64,000 bases of DNA from Sphingobium lignivorans (GCF_014203955.1 NZ_JACHKA010000001.1:558001-622000), one strand, 5' to 3'; shown: positions 49,057 to 57,686, numbered from the stretch's first letter. Numbers and translations are program-made. Notes: generated by a model from the sequence alone, not told the origin.

Positions 49057-49070
49057 CCGGCTGAACAGTC

Positions 49071-49655
49071 TTGGTCCGCCTCAATCGCATTTACACGCGG
49101 ACGGGCGATGACGGGACGACCGGGCTGGTCGACGGCACGCGCGTGGCCAAGGACGATCCGCGCATGGCCGCGATCGGCGAGGTTGACGAGCTGAACAGCG
49201 CGCTCGGTCTGGCCATCGCCGCCATGGCGGGCGAGCCGTCGGCGGCAAGTCTCCTCCAGGGCATCCAGAACGATCTCTTCGATCTCGGCGCCGATCTTGC
49301 GACCCCGGGCGAGGACTTCACGCCTTCGGAGATGGTGCTGCGCATCGTCCCGGCCCAGGTCGAGCGGCTCGAGCAGGCTATCGACCGGCTCAACGATCCC
49401 ATTCCGCCCCTGCGCAGCTTCATCCTGCCCGGCGGCAGCGAGGGCGCCGCCCGCGTGCATCTCGCCCGGGCCATCGCCCGGCGCGCCGAACGGGCCGTGC
49501 TGACGGCGAGCCGGGCCGTGGCGATCAACCCGGCCGCGCTCTCTTATCTCAACCGACTCTCCGATCTGCTGTTCGTCCTCGCGCGCGCGCTCAATGACAA
49601 TGGCGCCGGGGATATCCTCTGGGTGCCGGGCGCCAGCCGTGCGGCGCAGCCCTAA
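49071..49655 (+). CDS. Corrinoid adenosyltransferase (PduO type)
   Basis: 194 residues. Transfers adenosyl from ATP to cob(I)alamin to form coenzyme B12. The N-terminus RIYTRTGDDGTTGLVDGTRV is the ATP-binding block, and the late ALSYLNRLSDLLFVLARALN contains the conserved Asn-Arg-x-Ser-Asp segment. The start is TTG at 49071. No ATG or GTG lies near enough to keep the conserved VRLNRIYTRTG opening. It follows the HIG1 gene closely. Confidence 0.92.
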   Translation: MVRLNRIYTRTGDDGTTGLVDGTRVAKDDPRMAAIGEVDELNSALGLAIAAMAGEPSAASLLQGIQNDLFDLGADLATPGEDFTPSEMVLRIVPAQVERLEQAIDRLNDPIPPLRSFILPGGSEGAARVHLARAIARRAERAVLTASRAVAINPAALSYLNRLSDLLFVLARALNDNGAGDILWVPGASRAAQP

Positions 49656-49681
49656 GGCGCAGGACCGGGGCCGCAGCCCGA

Positions 49682-50635
49682 TCAGGCGTTCCCGCACCGC
49701 ACCCGGCGACTGTCGGCAATGTCCAGCGATTGCCCGTCCGCGCCGAGTGCGAGCGTCAGCGTCCTCGTCCACTGCTCGCCTTCGCCCGTGAAATCCGCCG
49801 TGATCCGGACGCTGTCCGGCGAGAGCGCCTGCGCGCTGCGCACCATGCCGCTGCTTTCGTGAAAGGAGAGGCGGTCGGCGGCGATTGCCAGCCGGCTTTC
49901 GTCACCAGCCCGGCCGCAGGCCTCGCGTGATGCCGCCCAGCGCCCCTGGAACGCAACCGGTATCCGCGCCGCCGTGGTGTCTGCGCCGGCCGGAACGACC
50001 CTGACCGTGCCGCGCGGCCGCAGGTCCGAGTCGCCGATGAGCCAGGGCCTTTCCCCCGGCTCGCCTTTCTGGCCATCGGGATTGCGCACCAGTGTCATCG
50101 TGCCGATCAGGTTGAACGGCGCGCCGTTCTCGCGCAGGCGGCCATAGGCCTGCACCGGCACGCGCGCCGTCACGGTGCCGCCGGTCTGCGGCCGCCCGAC
50201 GAGCACATGGAACTCCGAATATTTCCGGTAGCTGTCGGCGAAGTCGGCCTCGGTCATGCCGCTCTGCCGGCCGTCCTCGCTCCACAGGCGATAGGCATCG
50301 CCATAGCGGCCTTCGCCGATCGCGAGGCCCCAGAGTTCGATCGTCGCGCCTGACGCCTCGACGCTGGCGGGATTGCGCGCGGCGCTTTCGTTGAGCGGCG
50401 TGCGGTCGTCCGGGAGGCCGCCCTCCTCGCCCGGCGCGGGCGGGACGAGCATTCCTCCGGCCGCGCCCGCGCTGTTGCCGGCGGCTCCGGGCCCGGCGAC
50501 GTCGGTCGCATTCGCCGCGTTCGGGGTCATGCCATTCTCGGCCATGTCGTTCGCGGGGTCCTGCTGCGGCGATCCGCAGCCTGCTAACAGCGTCGCCAGC
50601 ATCAGCGGTGCCAGACCGAAAGATTTCAACGGCAT
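49682..50635 (-). CDS. Putative lipoprotein, unknown function
   Basis: 317 residues. Lipobox LLAGC (about residue 20) after a short signal peptide, then a ~65-residue Asn/Ala/Gly/Pro-rich linker and a folded C-terminal part (ATIELWGLAIGEGRYGDAYR onward). The folded part includes VLVGRP and a tail with ESSGMVRSAQA and VRCGNA. GAGGAGG 9 bases before the ATG fixes the start. I do not recognise the family. Convergent with the adenosyltransferase gene, divergent from proA. Confidence 0.78.
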   Translation of the reverse strand: MPLKSFGLAPLMLATLLAGCGSPQQDPANDMAENGMTPNAANATDVAGPGAAGNSAGAAGGMLVPPAPGEEGGLPDDRTPLNESAARNPASVEASGATIELWGLAIGEGRYGDAYRLWSEDGRQSGMTEADFADSYRKYSEFHVLVGRPQTGGTVTARVPVQAYGRLRENGAPFNLIGTMTLVRNPDGQKGEPGERPWLIGDSDLRPRGTVRVVPAGADTTAARIPVAFQGRWAASREACGRAGDESRLAIAADRLSFHESSGMVRSAQALSPDSVRITADFTGEGEQWTRTLTLALGADGQSLDIADSRRVRCGNA

Positions 50636-50757
50636 GTTGCTGTCCTCCTCATTGCGCAATCGGGAACGTCCGGCCCGGTCGCCGGTTGCAGCCATTTGCG
50701 TGCTTCCCCGGCCATGCTATGGGGATCGCCCCCCGCCGCCGGAGCGCCGAACCAGCA

Positions 50758-52023
50758 ATGAACGATCTCACGCAAACGCCGGAAATGCTCATTGCCACCA
50801 TGGGCGCGCGCGCACGCCGCGCTGCGACGGAGATGGCGATGGTGCCAAGCGCGCGCAAGGCCGAAGCGCTGCTCGCCGCGTCCGCTTCCCTTCGCGAGTC
50901 CGCCGCCAGGATCATTCTCGCCAATCGCGCGGACATGGAGCGCGGCGCTGCCAACGGGCTTTCCTCCGCCATGCTGGATCGGCTGCGGCTGGATGAAGCG
51001 CGTATTGCCGCCATCGCCGATGCCGTGGCCAATGTAGCGGCGCTGGACGATCCGGTCGGGCAGGTGATCGACGAGGCTGTGCGGCCCAATGGCCTGCGCC
51101 TCCAGCGCGTGCGGGTGCCGCTCGGCGTCATCGGGATCATCTACGAGAGCCGGCCCAATGTGACGGCGGACGCCGCCGCGCTCTGCCTGCGCTCGGGCAA
51201 CGCGGTGATCCTTCGCGGCGGCTCCGAAGCGCTGGAAAGCAATCGCGCGATCCACGCCGCGATGGTCAGGGGCATCACACAGGCGGGGCTCCCCGCCGAA
51301 GCGGTCCAGATCGTGCCGACCAGCGACCGCGCGGTGGTGGGCGCCATGCTGCGCGCCGTCGGCCTGATCGACATCATCGTGCCGCGCGGCGGCAAGAGCC
51401 TGGTAGCGCGCGTGCAGGATGAGGCGCGCGTCCCCGTGCTCGCGCATCTGGACGGCATCTGCCACACTTATGTCCATGCCGCTGCCGATCCGGTCATGGC
51501 GCGCGAGATCGTGGTCAATGCCAAGATGCGCCGCACCGGCATCTGCGGCGCGATGGAGACATTGCTGATCGACCGCGCCTATCCCGAGCCGGAAGCCCTC
51601 GTGCAGGCGCTGCTCGACGCGCGCTGCGACGTGCGCGGCGACGAGGGCGTGCGCAAGCTCGACGATCGCGTCGAGCCCGCCCAGCCGGGGGACTGGGATA
51701 CCGAATATCTCGACGCCGTCGTCGCTGCCCGCTTCGTGAGCGGGATGGACGAGGCGCTGGCCCATATCGCGGCGCATGGCAGCCACCATACAGATGCGAT
51801 CGTGACCGGGGACCCGGCCGTCGCGGAGGATTTCCTCAACCAGTGCGACAGTGCGATCGTCATGTGGAATGCGTCCACCCAGTTCGCCGATGGCGGCGAG
51901 TTCGGCCTGGGCGCCGAGATCGGCATCTCGACCGGTCGGCTGCATGCGCGCGGGCCCGTCGCGCTGGAAGGGCTGACCACCTACAAATGGGTCGTGCGCG
52001 GCAACGGGCAGATCCGGCCATGA
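50758..52023 (+). CDS. proA: Gamma-glutamyl phosphate reductase
   Basis: 421 residues. Second step of proline synthesis, giving glutamate-5-semialdehyde. Aldehyde dehydrogenase-like fold. VPLGVIGIIYESRPNVTADA, SGNAVILRGGSEA, the catalytic cysteine Cys263 in MRRTGICGAMETLL, and late TEYLD with SDAI-type segments are as expected. The end overlaps the next lipoprotein gene as ATGA. Confidence 0.96.
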   Translation: MNDLTQTPEMLIATMGARARRAATEMAMVPSARKAEALLAASASLRESAARIILANRADMERGAANGLSSAMLDRLRLDEARIAAIADAVANVAALDDPVGQVIDEAVRPNGLRLQRVRVPLGVIGIIYESRPNVTADAAALCLRSGNAVILRGGSEALESNRAIHAAMVRGITQAGLPAEAVQIVPTSDRAVVGAMLRAVGLIDIIVPRGGKSLVARVQDEARVPVLAHLDGICHTYVHAAADPVMAREIVVNAKMRRTGICGAMETLLIDRAYPEPEALVQALLDARCDVRGDEGVRKLDDRVEPAQPGDWDTEYLDAVVAARFVSGMDEALAHIAAHGSHHTDAIVTGDPAVAEDFLNQCDSAIVMWNASTQFADGGEFGLGAEIGISTGRLHARGPVALEGLTTYKWVVRGNGQIRP

Positions 52024-52595
52024 GCGGCGCGCGGTCCGTGATGCCGTCCCTGAAGCCGTCGCTGCGCCGCCTCGGCATGCTGGCTGCGCTCGGCTGGCTG
52101 GCAGGATGCCAGGCCGTGCCGCCGCTACGCACCGAGCCTGCTCCGCGCCCCGCGCCGCCGCCACCGCCCGCACCGGCTCCAGCGCCGCAGGCGCCGGCCG
52201 TGCCCTGGGATGTCGCGCCGGTCGAGCCGGGCGACTGGTCCTATCGCGCGGAGGGGCGTGACAGCCTCGCCCTGTTCGCGCAGGCCGGCGCGCCGCCGCG
52301 CGTGGCGTTCGTCTGCCGGGCAGGCACCCGCGAGGTGGCGATGCGGCTGCTTTCCCTGGACGGGTCCGCGAGGCAGGTGGTGATCCGCACCAGCTACGGC
52401 GCCCTGCAATGGCCCGCGCTTGCCGCGACCGACGGGACGCGGCTGGTGACCATCACCCGGCCGGCCAGAGATCAGGGCTTCGACTGGATCGCTTATTCGC
52501 GCGGCCGCATCGGCATCGAGGCGGCGGGAGAATCGCTGCTCGTCATCCCGGTGGGAGCGGAAATTGCGCGCGTTGTAGAGGACTGCCGGAACTGA
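52020..52595 (+). CDS. Putative lipoprotein, unknown function
   Basis: 191 residues in ATGA overlap with proA. An N-terminal basic stretch and hydrophobic segment end in a lipobox (WLAGC). A Pro/Ala-rich spacer (RPAPPPPPAPAPAPQ) and a ~115-residue folded domain follow, with DWSYRAEGRDSLALF and VAFVCRAGTREVAMRL. It ends IARVVEDCRN. The start could also be an ATG seven codons later. No family recognised. Coupling to proA may be incidental. Confidence 0.72.
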   Translation: MSGARSVMPSLKPSLRRLGMLAALGWLAGCQAVPPLRTEPAPRPAPPPPPAPAPAPQAPAVPWDVAPVEPGDWSYRAEGRDSLALFAQAGAPPRVAFVCRAGTREVAMRLLSLDGSARQVVIRTSYGALQWPALAATDGTRLVTITRPARDQGFDWIAYSRGRIGIEAAGESLLVIPVGAEIARVVEDCRN

Positions 52596-52771
52596 GGTTT
52601 TCCGGCGGTTTCTGCCCGGATCGGCGGACGCATGATTATGATTCGAAAAAAGATAAATACAAGTCTTGTTCGCACGTGCGTTATGAATCACATCTATGCT
52701 CATCGCAGGGCAAAGGCTTCCAGCCGCAACCTCGCGAAATGGTTTTAACGCAAGCGAAAGGAGGTGATCCG
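52596..52771 (+). promoter_or_regulatory. AT-rich leader before the 18-codon ORF, with extended Shine-Dalgarno
   Basis: This stretch is unusually AT-rich for the window (ATTATGATTCG, AAAAAAGATAAATAC). It ends in GAAAGGAGGTGATCC (52756-52770), which is complementary to 15 bases of the alphaproteobacterial 16S rRNA 3' tail and lies 7 bases before an ATG. A promoter here is inferred from composition. I could not choose a convincing -35/-10 pair. Confidence 0.5.
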
Positions 52772-52828
52772 ATGTCTCATGGTTCAGCAATGGGGTCGGT
52801 CAAGTCCGTTCGGGGAGCCTGCCGCTAA
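52772..52828 (+). CDS. 18-residue small ORF with near-perfect Shine-Dalgarno
   Basis: Product MSHGSAMGSVKSVRGACR, followed by TAA at 52826. Too short for a normal gene search. It is supported mainly by the preceding site, which pairs with 15 bases of the 16S tail at ideal spacing, the strongest such site seen in the window. The peptide is basic, with one Cys two residues from the end and no signal or membrane segment. It could be a functional micro-protein, a leader peptide for the structured RNA downstream, or a translation-dependent regulator. No homologue is known to me. Confidence 0.5.
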   Translation: MSHGSAMGSVKSVRGACR

Positions 52829-52980
52829 GGCATTGGCGGCGGGTCGCGCGAGGATCCTGACAAGGGATCGGAACGCGGCGTAAATCCCCGGGTGGCGGCA
52901 CTTCCGGCCGCTGACCATGTATGATGGGCCGCTCGGCGCCTCCAGAAGCAGGAGGTTCCGGCGGCCCCTCTCATTTGGGG
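52829..52980 (+). ncRNA. Candidate structured RNA: three consecutive stem-loops
   Basis: After the small ORF come three hairpins in 150 bases. The first is GATCC-loop-GGATC (52853-52869). The second is GGT-GCGGC paired with GCCGC-ACC (52891-52916). The third is a long interrupted stem, GGGCCGC...GCGGCCC (52926-52967). No reading frame here looks coding. The arrangement fits a processed small RNA or a 5' leader. It is not a family I recognise. Confidence 0.35.
52926..52967 (+). terminator. Strong hairpin, possible terminator or attenuator
   Basis: GGGCCGC (52926-52932) pairs with GCGGCCC (52961-52967). Inside, GCCTCC pairs with GGAGG around the loop AGAAGCA. Only CTCTCATTT follows, a weak U-tract. 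The CCTCC arm could instead pair with the GGAGG of the extended Shine-Dalgarno at 52760, allowing a switch. Confidence 0.45.
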
Positions 52981-52983
52981 GAT

Positions 52984-53189
52984 ATGATGCGAGGAACGGC
53001 GCGAACGCTGCTCGGCATGGCCTGTGCGCTCTGCATCGCGAGCGCGCCGGCGACAGCGCAGGAGGCGGGCTGGTCCGCGGCGCCATGGCTTGAGGATCTG
53101 GCGGCCATCCGCGCGGCGCTCCCGACGTGGGCTGAGAGCGGAAAACTTTCGCGGATCTCGGCAGGCGCGCCGAGCCGTGAGGCCCCCGC
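52984..53189 (+). pseudogene. 5' remnant of a secreted-protein gene
   Basis: From ATG 52984 (GGGGG just upstream) comes a clear signal peptide (MMRGTARTLLGMACALCIAS, ending APATAQ) and about 22 residues of mature-looking protein (AGWSAAPWLEDLAAIRAALP). After that the frame degenerates and runs antisense into the L,D-transpeptidase gene. The W-x-(E)DL-x-x-(L/I)R-x-x-LP pattern resembles the beginning of secreted S41-type peptidases, which is tentative. The likely reading is a gene truncated by deletion, its 5' end kept behind the structured leader. Confidence 0.45.
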
Positions 53190-53906
53190 TCAGTTGCTGT
53201 GCAGGGCGGCCTGCGTCATCTGCGCGCCCTGCGGCACGGCCATCATCTTGCCGGAGGTGACGATCACGCGCGTGCCGAGCTTCGCCTCGGCGAAGACCAG
53301 CTTGGCGAAGGCGAGCGGCACGCCGATGCAGCCATGGGTGGCATTGCCCCAGGCCACTTCGCTGGCGTGGATCGCGACCCCGTCATTGGTGAGGCGCATC
53401 ATATAGGGCATGGGCGCGCCATAGAGGTTGGACACATGGTCCACTTTCTTCTGCGTGATGGGGAAAGTGCCGAGCGGGGTGGGCTTGTCGTCCGCGCCGT
53501 AGAGGATGACGGCGGCGCCGATCTGGTAGCCCGCGCGGAACACCGCGATCGTCTGCGCCTGCAGGTCCACCGTGATGATGACTTCGCCCGGCGGCACGCC
53601 TTCCTCGTCCCACACATAGTCGCCATGGCGGAACGGCCTCTTGACCTCCAGCACGCGCTTGAGCTGCATGGCATCGTCGGCCTCGAAGGATGCGGGATGC
53701 GCCTCGGCGGCCGGGACCGGCTGTGCGGGCGCGCTCTCCGGCGCTTCCGGCTGCACGGCCGGTGCCGCTGGTGCAGGCGCTTCCCGGGCCGTGTCGGCGC
53801 GCGCGAAATGCATCGGGGCGAGGCTGGTCGTCAGCACGCCGGCCGCCAGCAGGCCGGCCAGGGCGAGGCCGGTGCGGATCATCCTGCGTTGCGTGGTCGC
53901 TTTCAT
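53190..53906 (-). CDS. L,D-transpeptidase (YkuD domain)
   Basis: 238 residues. Signal peptide/anchor (about 9-37), a Pro/Ala-rich linker, then a YkuD domain (about 105-230) with VIITVDLQAQTIAVFRAG at its start. The catalytic motif is intact: His180, and HGCIGVP with Cys193 in THGCIGVPLAF. Members form 3-3 peptidoglycan cross-links or attach lipoproteins in the periplasm. CAGGA precedes the ATG at 53906. The gene stands alone, antisense at its end to the truncated gene fragment. Confidence 0.92.
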   Translation of the reverse strand: MKATTQRRMIRTGLALAGLLAAGVLTTSLAPMHFARADTAREAPAPAAPAVQPEAPESAPAQPVPAAEAHPASFEADDAMQLKRVLEVKRPFRHGDYVWDEEGVPPGEVIITVDLQAQTIAVFRAGYQIGAAVILYGADDKPTPLGTFPITQKKVDHVSNLYGAPMPYMMRLTNDGVAIHASEVAWGNATHGCIGVPLAFAKLVFAEAKLGTRVIVTSGKMMAVPQGAQMTQAALHSN

Positions 53907-53999
53907 GGCGCGGGTCCTGCGCCCATTCGGGGCCGGTGCGCAATGTGCCATTTCCGGCCGTTTCCCGATGGGACAGCTGCGCACGGATATCTTAACGGG

Positions 54000-54515
54000 T
54001 TAACGCGGGACCTTGTCGTCCTCCGCCGCGCCATTCTCCTCCTCGGCCTGATGGTAGAGGATCTCGTTGCGGATGTGGATAACCTGCGATCCCAGCCGCG
54101 TCTCGACGATGAAGATCGCGAATGCGCTGGCGATGGAGATCATCGATCCCATGAACAGCAGCGCGATCAGCGTGCCCAGATTGGCCATGACGAGATTGGA
54201 CGCGAACAGCAGGATGACCACCGCGCTGATCAGCAGGGCGGCCAGCACGGACAGGAAGATGGCGGTATTCACTACCGATATCCGCCGGTCGAGGATGCGG
54301 ATTTCCTGGATCAGCCGGTCATGCTCGGCCCCGGTCGACTGGGGCACGAGCTTCTCGACCACCCGCGCCCGGTCGATGACGCGGGCGAGGCGACTGGCGC
54401 AGACATTGAGGAAGCCGCCGATGCCTGCGAGCAGGAACACCGGCGCCACCGCAAGCTGGATGACATGCGTGACTTCGCTGACCTCGGGATAGCTCAGCGC
54501 CGGGATGGCACTCAT
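54000..54515 (-). CDS. DUF2721 membrane protein
   Basis: 171 residues. VIQLAVAPVFLLAGIGGFLNVCASRLARVIDRAR at the start, a central EIRILDRRISVVNTAI segment and two long hydrophobic spans (about 85-107 and 112-135) match DUF2721. Function unknown. The start at 54515 overlaps the alaC stop as ATGA, so it is translationally coupled to that aminotransferase gene. Confidence 0.85.
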   Translation of the reverse strand: MSAIPALSYPEVSEVTHVIQLAVAPVFLLAGIGGFLNVCASRLARVIDRARVVEKLVPQSTGAEHDRLIQEIRILDRRISVVNTAIFLSVLAALLISAVVILLFASNLVMANLGTLIALLFMGSMISIASAFAIFIVETRLGSQVIHIRNEILYHQAEEENGAAEDDKVPR

Positions 54516-55723
54516 CCGGTCGCCTTGGTGCCGGGCACGTTCACGCCCATCGACTGGAGGTAGCGCTTCACGTTGCGCGCCGCCTGGCGCAGCCGCTGCT
54601 CGTTCTCCACCATCGCGATGCGGACATAGCCCTCGCCGTCCTCGCCATAGCCGACGCCGGGCGCCACCGCGACCTTCGCCTCGGTGAGCAGCTGCTTGGA
54701 GAATTCGAGGCTCCCCATCTCGCGCAGGGCGGGCGGCAGCGGGGCCCATGCGAACATGGAGGCGCGCGGCGAGGGAATGTCCCATCCCGCGCGGGCGAAG
54801 CTCTCGACCATCACGTCGCGGCGCTTCTGGTAGAGCTGGCGGTTCTTCTCCACGATGTCCTGCGGCCCGTTGAGCGCGGCGCAGGCAGCGGCCTGGATGG
54901 GCGTGAAGGCGCCGTAATCCAAATAGGACTTCACCCGCGTGAGCGCCGCGATCAGCGTCTTGTTGCCGACCGCGAAGCCCATGCGCCAGCCGGCCATGGA
55001 ATAGGTCTTGGACATGGACGTGAATTCGATGGCGATGTCCTTGGCGCCCGGCACCTGCAGGATGGAGGGCGTCGGGTTGCCGTCATAATAGAGCTCGGAA
55101 TAAGCGAGGTCGGAGATCAGCCAGACCTGGTTTTCCTTCGCCCATGCGACGAGCCGCTCGTAGAAAGCGAGGTCCACCGTCTCCGCCGTCGGGTTCGACG
55201 GATAGTTGACGATGAGGATGCTGGGGCGCGGCACGGTGAAGTGCATCGCGCGCTCCAGCGCCCGGAAATAATTCTCGTCCGGCGTGGTGGGCACCGAGCG
55301 GATCGTGGCCCCGGCGATGATGAAGCCGAAGGTGTGGATCGGGTAGGAGGGGTTGGGCGCCAGCACCACGTCGCCCGGCGCGGTGATCGCCGTCGCGAGG
55401 CTGGAGAGCCCTTCCTTAGAGCCCATGGTCACGACTACTTCGCCCTCGGGATCGACGTCCACGCCGAAGCGCCGGGCATAATAATTGGCCTGCGCCTTGC
55501 GCAGCCCGGGAATGCCCTTGGACTGCGAATAGCCGTGAGCGTTTGGTTTCTGCGCCACTTCGACCAGCTTGTCGATGACATGGGCGGGCGGCGGCAGGTC
55601 GGGATTGCCCATGCCCAGATCGATGATGTCCTCGCCTGCCGCGCGCGCCGCGGCCCGCATCGCATTCACTTCGGCGATGACATATGGCGGCAGGCGCTTG
55701 ATGCGGTAGAACTCGTCGGACAT
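54512..55723 (-). CDS. alaC: Alanine transaminase/LL-DAP aminotransferase family enzyme
   Basis: 403 residues, class I/II PLP aminotransferase. The PLP lysine is Lys239 in SMSKTYSMAGWRMGFAVGN. IIDLGMGNPDLPPP, the NYPSNPTAETVDLAFY block and the late VRIAMVENEQRLRQAARN are typical of AlaC-like enzymes. Its probable role is pyruvate/glutamate to alanine exchange. The family also includes LL-diaminopimelate aminotransferases, so substrate is not fixed. The ATG at 55723 gives the normal start. Divergent from phaC. Confidence 0.88.
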   Translation of the reverse strand: MSDEFYRIKRLPPYVIAEVNAMRAAARAAGEDIIDLGMGNPDLPPPAHVIDKLVEVAQKPNAHGYSQSKGIPGLRKAQANYYARRFGVDVDPEGEVVVTMGSKEGLSSLATAITAPGDVVLAPNPSYPIHTFGFIIAGATIRSVPTTPDENYFRALERAMHFTVPRPSILIVNYPSNPTAETVDLAFYERLVAWAKENQVWLISDLAYSELYYDGNPTPSILQVPGAKDIAIEFTSMSKTYSMAGWRMGFAVGNKTLIAALTRVKSYLDYGAFTPIQAAACAALNGPQDIVEKNRQLYQKRRDVMVESFARAGWDIPSPRASMFAWAPLPPALREMGSLEFSKQLLTEAKVAVAPGVGYGEDGEGYVRIAMVENEQRLRQAARNVKRYLQSMGVNVPGTKATG

Positions 55724-55842
55724 TGTGAAGTCGGTCTCCGTGGATGGAACGGGCCGGGCGATCCTGTCTTGGGACTGCCGGGCCACTCGTCCATATAGCC
55801 TGCGCAGCAACCACGTGCCACCAAAACCGAAGAGGTGCCCTG

Positions 55843-57585
55843 ATGGAACAGCAGACGATCGATGCGCCGGGTCTGGCCCAGATGCAGCACTGGACCCGCG
55901 TGATCGGCCTGGCGCAGCAGCGCATCCTCGAGCGCAGTGCCGATCTGGTCGAGCGGGCCATGCGTTTCCGCAGCCTGGAAGCGCATCCCAATCTGGAGAA
56001 GATCGCCGAGATCCAGGCGCAGATGGCGAACCGCAGCATGGCGCTCTGGGAGCAGTTCCTGGCGCGCGCCGGCGGATCGGAGGGCGGCGAGGGCGAGGCG
56101 CCTTCGCAGGCCGATCTCGATCGCCGCTTCGCCGATCCGCGCTGGCGCGACAATCCGGTGTTCGATCTCATCCGCCAGATCTATCTGCTCGCGTCGGAAT
56201 TCCTTCTCCAGCTTGCCGAGAATGTCGACGGGCTGGACAGCCGCGAGAAGGAGAAGCTGCGCTTCGTGACGCAGCGCTTCGTGGAAGCCTCGAGCCCGAG
56301 CAATTTCCCCTTCACCAATCCTCTGGTGATCGAGCGGACGATCGAGACGCGCGGGGAGAACCTGCTTACCGGGCTTGAGCATCTGCTGGCCGACATCGAT
56401 CGCGGCCAGCTCACGCATACGGACGGCTCGGCCTTCGAGCTCGGCCGCAACATCGCCACGACGCCGGGCAAGGTGGTGCACGAGACGCCGCTTTACCAGC
56501 TCATCCAATATGCGCCCGCCACGCCGGACGTGATGGCGACGCCGCTGCTCATCTTCCCGCCGTGGATCAACCGCTTCTACATTCTCGATCTCAATCCGCA
56601 GAAGAGCTTCGTCAAATGGGCGGTGGATCAGGGGCTCACCGTGTTCATGGTGAGCTGGAAGTCGGCCGATGCCGGCATGGCCGATGTCGGCCTCGATGAT
56701 TATGTGCTGCGGGGGCAGGTCGACGCCATTGATGTCGTGCGGAGCCTGCTCGGCGTGCCGGCTGTCCATGCCGTGGGCTATTGCGTGGCGGGCACAGTGC
56801 TCTCTGCCACGCTGGCCCTGCTCGCCGCGCGGGGCGAGGCGGACAAGGTGGCGAGCGCGACGTTCTTCACCACGCAGGTCGATTTCTCGCAGGCGGGCGA
56901 TCTCAACCTGTTCGTGGACGATGAGCAGATCGCGCTGATCGAGAGCCTCGTCACGGAGGGTTTTCTGGACGGGCGCTATCTTGCCGCCACCTTCAATCTG
57001 CTGCGCGGGCAGGACCTGATCTGGAACTATGTCGTCAACAACTACCTGCTCGGCAACGACTATCCGCAGTTCGACCTGCTGTACTGGAATGGCGACACCA
57101 CCAATCTTCCCGCCCGGTGGCATCGCGCTTATCTGACGGACTTCTACCGGGACAACCGGCTCGTGCAGCCGGGCGGTCTGGTCGTGGACGGTACGCCGAT
57201 CGACCTCAGCCGTGTCGAGACGCCCAGCTATGTGCAGGCGGGCATCGAGGACCATATCGCGCCGGCCTGCTCCGTCTGGAAGATCATGGATCATTTCACC
57301 GGCCCCCGGCGCTTCGTTCTGGCCGGCTCGGGGCATATCGCCGGGGTGGTCAATCCGCCCGCCGCGGGGAAGTATCAGTACTGGACCAGCGAGGCGGCCC
57401 ATGGCGATTTCGACGCCTTCCGCGCGCATGCGAAGGAGACGCGGGGAAGCTGGTGGCCGGACTGGATCGCGTGGCTGAAAGGCCTCGATCCCACCCGCGT
57501 CGCGGCGAGCGGCGCCCGTATTCCCGGGGAGGGCGCGTTGCCCGCGATCGAGGACGCGCCGGGGCGTTACGTCCGCCAGCGCTGA
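55843..57585 (+). CDS. phaC: Class I poly(3-hydroxyalkanoate) synthase
   Basis: 580 residues. Polymerises hydroxyacyl-CoA into storage polyester on granule surfaces. The catalytic triad is visible: Cys314 in the lipase-like box GYCVAGT, Asp470 in GIEDHIAP and His498 in GSGHIAGVVNPP. FPPWINRFYILDLNP and WWPDWIAWL are hallmark segments. Length fits class I (no PhaE partner). The ATG at 55843 has AGAGG upstream. The phasin gene follows after an operator-like region. Confidence 0.96.
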   Translation: MEQQTIDAPGLAQMQHWTRVIGLAQQRILERSADLVERAMRFRSLEAHPNLEKIAEIQAQMANRSMALWEQFLARAGGSEGGEGEAPSQADLDRRFADPRWRDNPVFDLIRQIYLLASEFLLQLAENVDGLDSREKEKLRFVTQRFVEASSPSNFPFTNPLVIERTIETRGENLLTGLEHLLADIDRGQLTHTDGSAFELGRNIATTPGKVVHETPLYQLIQYAPATPDVMATPLLIFPPWINRFYILDLNPQKSFVKWAVDQGLTVFMVSWKSADAGMADVGLDDYVLRGQVDAIDVVRSLLGVPAVHAVGYCVAGTVLSATLALLAARGEADKVASATFFTTQVDFSQAGDLNLFVDDEQIALIESLVTEGFLDGRYLAATFNLLRGQDLIWNYVVNNYLLGNDYPQFDLLYWNGDTTNLPARWHRAYLTDFYRDNRLVQPGGLVVDGTPIDLSRVETPSYVQAGIEDHIAPACSVWKIMDHFTGPRRFVLAGSGHIAGVVNPPAAGKYQYWTSEAAHGDFDAFRAHAKETRGSWWPDWIAWLKGLDPTRVAASGARIPGEGALPAIEDAPGRYVRQR

Positions 57586-57686
57586 GGGCATGCGCGCGGC
57601 ACCTGACGGGCGCGATCCAGCATAAGGACGGTGCCGCGAGCGCGGGGCAGGCGCCCGCGCAAGAGCCTCCCAGCGCCTGTAAGACA

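Noticed and set aside
52756..52770. On the minus strand the extended Shine-Dalgarno reads as the 16S rRNA 3' end, suggesting an rRNA fragment
   Set aside because: The bases next to it on the minus strand do not continue as 16S helix 45 (which ends AACCTGCGGCT before GGATCACC), so this is not an rRNA gene end.
52984..53406. Taking the secreted-protein frame as an intact gene of about 140 residues to 53406
   Set aside because: From 53190 on it runs antisense through the well-supported L,D-transpeptidase gene, and the C-terminal half looks like non-coding translation. Only the 5' part is reported, as a remnant.
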